DNA from: Dyadobacter crusticola DSM 16708
Lineage (GTDB): Bacteria; Bacteroidota; Bacteroidia; Cytophagales; Spirosomataceae
Reading direction: 5' to 3'
Length of the DNA stretch: 64,000 nt
NCBI RefSeq assembly: GCF_000701505.1
Contig: NZ_JNJB01000017.1
Location: 1-64,000, forward strand
The notes beneath the pieces are model-generated. The model was not told the origin of the DNA and ran no database searches. It was given only the letters and a program-made list of their open reading frames with translations. Both the position numbers and the translations under genes were made by a program. Positions within the stretch are counted from its first letter, which is position 1. Each line of letters opens with the position of its first letter. Of this stretch, positions 61,310 to 64,000 are shown piece by piece.

Positions 61310-61930
61310 TCAATTCACTTTGATGATCGGATCATCTCCATCCGCTTGTGGTGATTCTGGATCTTCCGGAAACTGCCGGCCTGAGCTTGTTCTTGGCGTG
61401 TTAAAAGGTGTGTAAGGCTGCGGTTCCGGCTCCGGTGTCACAGGTGGTACCGGATCAGTTGGCGGCGGAGTAGTCGGATATACTGTATTCGACTTGCTTT
61501 CATTCTCTTTGTCACGCTGGCGCAGGATCAGGAATGCACCGATTGCGATGAATGCGATTGGCCAGAAATAGCGCTTCAATTCATACCAGATCGGGAAATC
61601 GTCGAGCAGCATGACCGCGCCAAATGCGACCAGCACTCCGCCGAGGATCATCACCGTCTGGTCTGACGTCTTTTTGTCAAAAAGCGGCTGGGCAGCGCTG
61701 TTAGGATCAGTGGAAGTAGTGTAGTTGATAGCAGGACCGGTAGGTAGTACTGCCCAGAGAATAATATAGATCAGACCTGTCCAACCAAAGCTCGGAGGAA
61801 TGGGCAACAGCAGCATTACGACGAATAATACCCTGATAATTACAACATCTATTTGAAAATATTGGGCAAGTCCGGAAGCTACTCCACCAAAAACGGCTTG
61901 CTCAGGGATGCGGTGCAATTTCTTTTCCAT
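61310..61930 (-). CDS. PspC domain-containing protein
   Basis: This 206-residue protein opens with a PspC domain (residues ~1-65): LHRIPEQAVFGGVASGLAQYFQIDVVIIRVLFVV and YIILWAVLPTGPA. Two more hydrophobic helices lie near residues ~90-110 and ~118-135 (LiaI-LiaF-like). The C-terminal ~65 residues are Pro-rich and disordered. PspC proteins sense membrane stress. It is the first gene of a three-gene unit with the DUF5668 and LiaF-like genes (45-bp gap). Confidence 0.9.
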   Translation of the reverse strand: MEKKLHRIPEQAVFGGVASGLAQYFQIDVVIIRVLFVVMLLLPIPPSFGWTGLIYIILWAVLPTGPAINYTTSTDPNSAAQPLFDKKTSDQTVMILGGVLVAFGAVMLLDDFPIWYELKRYFWPIAFIAIGAFLILRQRDKENESKSNTVYPTTPPPTDPVPPVTPEPEPQPYTPFNTPRTSSGRQFPEDPESPQADGDDPIIKVN

Positions 61931-62067
61931 AGTTAGTTTAGCGTTTATTTGTATTCAAAGGTAGTAGGTAATACAAGATACTGTAAACCGGGAAAGTATT
62001 ATCGGTAAAACGACGTGTTAAGCGGATATTTTCAGTGAAAACGAAAAAATAGGAGGGAAAAGTCGTG

Positions 62068-62691
62068 CTATTGTTCTTCCAGCGCTTCCAGAATGTCCAT
62101 CATGCTGCCGAAATCCTTGTAGCCGGGACGAATTTCATCGCTTCCGCGCAATGCAATCCCGACATTGCCTGGCAGGTTATTCAGTGCATTCAGGGCAAAT
62201 TCATCGTCAAAGCCAAAGCCAACCAAGATTGGATGCTCGCTGGCCAATGCGGGTAGGATTTGCAGCCAATCTTCTGTCAAAGCGGCATTTGCATCGCTTT
62301 CGAGCAAGAAGTGCGAGGCGGCACCTTCGTACCTGTCCAGCAGTGACTGGATTTCATCAGGTTCGTATAAATCCACGCTGATGCGCAGGATAAGCGGGAG
62401 GCCGAGCTCACTTTTCATGTAGCCCAGCAAACCCGAATGTTCCACCTGCACTGCGTGGACGGGGTAGTTATTCAGTTTGGCAAAAATTGACTCTGCATTA
62501 TTGTCTGCCGTTTCTGCTACCAATGTGACACCAGCAAGCCAGGAACAAATATCTTCAAACTTTTTCGGTGAGATGTAGTTAGGAGCATCTTCATCAATAG
62601 AAAAACCAAGCATTTCGACTCCCATTCCGGCGCAATAACGAGCATCGGACAAATTGGTAACATTGCTGATTTTTACTGTTCTGGTTAGCAT
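62068..62691 (-). CDS. TrpF-like (phosphoribosylanthranilate isomerase fold) protein lacking catalytic Cys
   Basis: This 207-residue protein has the TIM-barrel layout of TrpF: TVKISNVTNLSDARYCAGMGVEMLGF at the N-terminus and ALRGSDEIRPGYKDFGSMMDILEAL at the C-terminus correspond to the substrate-binding ends of that family. The catalytic Cys of the KICG motif is Ser here (KISN), and the Asp region near the middle reads FLLESDANAAL with Glu. No other trp gene is near. It is therefore probably not an active TrpF, or it uses other residues. Confidence 0.75.
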   Translation of the reverse strand: MLTRTVKISNVTNLSDARYCAGMGVEMLGFSIDEDAPNYISPKKFEDICSWLAGVTLVAETADNNAESIFAKLNNYPVHAVQVEHSGLLGYMKSELGLPLILRISVDLYEPDEIQSLLDRYEGAASHFLLESDANAALTEDWLQILPALASEHPILVGFGFDDEFALNALNNLPGNVGIALRGSDEIRPGYKDFGSMMDILEALEEQ

Positions 62692-62713
62692 TGGTATTAG
62701 TACTTGTAAGTCA

Positions 62714-63076
62714 TCAATTGATTAAAATCTTTTCTTCCAGCAGCAACCCTCTAAGGCTGATGTCAACGTCCAGGTTCGGCCAGTGAATGCCGGCTTCAGA
62801 TATGGTATATTGATCCAGATCCCAGTCTATCGCTTTTTTTAGATATGGAAAAGATGATAATGGTCTGGTTATTACTTTTTTATTACTTAGTATGAACAGC
62901 GCCAGATCAAGATCCCTCGCAAATCCGAAGTGCCGGATTTGCAACTCTTTTTCCTGAATAAAATGATCGAGTTCATCTGCAATTTCAACGACCTCTTCGT
63001 CGTTCGTTCCGTTCAAAAAAGCTTGAAGCTCTTCACTTATCGAAGGTATCATGCCAGGCTTGAATGGTGTTTCCAT
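62714..63076 (-). CDS. DUF2442 domain-containing protein
   Basis: This 120-residue protein has a C-terminal DUF2442 domain (RPLSSFPYLKKAIDWDLDQYTISEAGIHWPNLDVDISLRGLL). The start at 63076 overlaps the preceding DUF4160 gene by 44 bp; an internal ATG at 63052 would leave a 20-bp overlap. DUF4160 and DUF2442 genes are often paired, in a layout like toxin-antitoxin pairs, although the activity is not established. Confidence 0.85.
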   Translation of the reverse strand: METPFKPGMIPSISEELQAFLNGTNDEEVVEIADELDHFIQEKELQIRHFGFARDLDLALFILSNKKVITRPLSSFPYLKKAIDWDLDQYTISEAGIHWPNLDVDISLRGLLLEEKILIN

Positions 63077-63269
63077 AGTTACAGACGATTATATCTAAGA
63101 TGCTCCTTATTTCTTTCTTCTTGAACCCGTGATTATATGAAATCATGATCGCTGGTGCCAAAACTATCCGTGCATTACATGCTCCTTTTTCAACATGAAT
63201 ATGAATGGGCTCGTGCTCGTTCATATAGAAGAAGAACCGAAAACCATTGATGTAAAGTACGGTTGGCAT
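63033..63269 (-). CDS. DUF4160 domain-containing protein
   Basis: I start at the ATG at 63269 (78 residues): MPTVLYINGFRFFFYMNEHEPIHIHVEKG is the usual DUF4160 N-terminus. An upstream in-frame start would add 27 non-conserved residues. The HIHV motif and Glu-rich stretch resemble a small metal site. It overlaps the DUF2442 gene and precedes it in the same transcript. Confidence 0.88.
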   Translation of the reverse strand: MPTVLYINGFRFFFYMNEHEPIHIHVEKGACNARIVLAPAIMISYNHGFKKKEIRSILDIIVCNYGNTIQAWHDTFDK

Positions 63270-63377
63270 ATCGAAATTAGCTAAAAAGTTACAGAAACAA
63301 ACATGGGCGAAGATCGGCCGCTTGCGCAACCAGTCTTCGCCCTTGGTCATGTAATGAAGGAATGTTCAGTCTGCTGG

Positions 63378-64000
63378 CTACTTCGCCGAAAACTTATACT
63401 TCGTCGTAGTCTCGTAAGTATCGCCGGGTTTCAGTACCGTTGAAGGGAACTGAGGCTGGTTTGGCGAATCAGGATAATGTTCGGTCTCAAGGCAAAAGCC
63501 AAATCGTTTCGAAAATGTCGCATTCTTGCCCTTCAATGTTCCGTCCAGAAAGTTGCCCGAGTAGAATTGAACAGCTGGCTCGGTTGTGAAAACTTCCATG
63601 AACCGGCCGCTTTCAGGATCTTTGACGGTCGCAAAAAGCATTAGTCCGGGCTCTGTTCTCTTGATTACCCAGCAGTGGTCATAACCACCGCCATTCTTGA
63701 TCTGCTCGTCTTCCGTCTTGTTGATCCCCGCGCCGATTTTTGTTGGTTTACGGAAGTCGAAAGGTGTGCCTTCCACTGCTCTCAGCTTGCCGGTAGGAAT
63801 GAGTGTAGCGTCAATCGGTACAATGCTGTCGGAAGCGAGGAAAACCTCGTGATCGAGGATGTCCCGTTTCAGGCCGGTCAGGTTAAAGTAAGAGTGATTT
63901 GTCAGGTTTAGTACGGTTGTCTTGTCGGTAGTAGCTCGGTACTTAATGGTCAGTCCATTGTCGTTATCCAGCGTATAAGTGACTTTGACGTTCAGGTTAC
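63378..64000 (-). CDS. galM: Aldose 1-epimerase, truncated by the window edge
   Basis: The frame runs open from the right edge to the stop at 63378 and lacks its N-terminus. It has the family motif NLTNHSYFNL, then HEVFLASDSIVPIDATLIPTG, the catalytic-Glu region VQFYSGNFLDG (typical Q-Y-x-G-N) and the end CLETEHYPDSPNQPQFP. It interconverts alpha and beta anomers of aldoses. Residues 1 to about 140 are outside the window. Confidence 0.92.
   Translation of the reverse strand, partial: NLNVKVTYTLDNDNGLTIKYRATTDKTTVLNLTNHSYFNLTGLKRDILDHEVFLASDSIVPIDATLIPTGKLRAVEGTPFDFRKPTKIGAGINKTEDEQIKNGGGYDHCWVIKRTEPGLMLFATVKDPESGRFMEVFTTEPAVQFYSGNFLDGTLKGKNATFSKRFGFCLETEHYPDSPNQPQFPSTVLKPGDTYETTTKYKFSAK

Noticed and set aside
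1..64000. tRNA, rRNA, riboswitch, prophage or replication origin
   Set aside because: I read all intergenic gaps and found no cloverleaf, rRNA-like stretch, known riboswitch core, phage structural gene or DnaA-box cluster.

Overview
This window looks like a chromosomal segment of a Bacteroidota bacterium of the class Cytophagia; gene content resembles Dyadobacter or a close relative (inference, no database search was possible). The signs are a type IX secretion (T9SS) cargo protein with a C-terminal sorting domain, an ECF sigma / FecR / STN trio, DUF2911, DUF2807, DUF5618 and DUF2798 proteins, many lipoproteins, frequent TTG starts, and few purine-rich ribosome binding sites. Base composition is even, near half G+C by eye. 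I see no rRNA, tRNA, CRISPR array, prophage or replication origin.

Layout. 1-280: the tail of an IS1182-type transposase and a terminator-like hairpin. 0.3-1.5 kb: carboxynorspermidine dehydrogenase-like gene. 1.6-2.8 kb: a lipoprotein sugar dehydrogenase. 2.8-9.3 kb: a complete six-gene ebo cluster (eboA to eboF, minus strand, tightly packed), the most notable system here; in cyanobacteria it is linked to moving a metabolite precursor to the periplasm. 9.5-15.2 kb: MgtC-like protein, DUF5618 protein, Xaa-Pro aminopeptidase, subtilisin-like protease, CPA1 antiporter. 15.4-17.6 kb: a Tat-exported Gfo/Idh/MocA oxidoreductase with a partner sugar isomerase. 17.8-20.8 kb: Crp/Fnr regulator, a putative outer-membrane protein and a T9SS cargo protein. 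21-26.9 kb: SpmA-SpmB fusion, TolC plus HlyD-type adaptor without an inner-membrane pump, and gpsA. 27-33.4 kb: BNR-repeat hydrolase, DEAD-box helicase, serine hydrolase, DUF2911 protein, a second sugar dehydrogenase. 33.4-36.5 kb: a TetR regulator, SDR, DUF2798 protein and FabF, with two near-identical perfect palindromes as operators. 36.5-45.7 kb: HAD phosphatase, beta-barrel protein, RarD-type permease, methyltransferase plus degenerate UbiA-fold protein, M28 and M17 peptidases, ATP-grasp protein, one orphan gene. 45.9-50.5 kb: tagaturonate reductase, divergent LacI regulator, Nudix hydrolase, aminotransferase. 50.5-54.9 kb: Xre/RES toxin-antitoxin module, LolE-like permease, NAD synthetase.

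54.9-62 kb is an envelope-sensing and maintenance stretch: an ECF sigma factor, its FecR anti-sigma factor, and an unusual STN-domain protein that is not a TonB-dependent transporter but carries seven 16-residue repeats; then a DUF2807 lipoprotein, a VanX-type dipeptidase, and a LiaF-like / DUF5668 / PspC set. The right end holds a TrpF-like protein lacking the catalytic cysteine, an overlapping DUF4160/DUF2442 pair, and a truncated aldose 1-epimerase.

Genes are packed closely. Seven of nine convergent gene pairs end within 3 bp of each other, and four of them share their stop codons in an exact 4-nt overlap.
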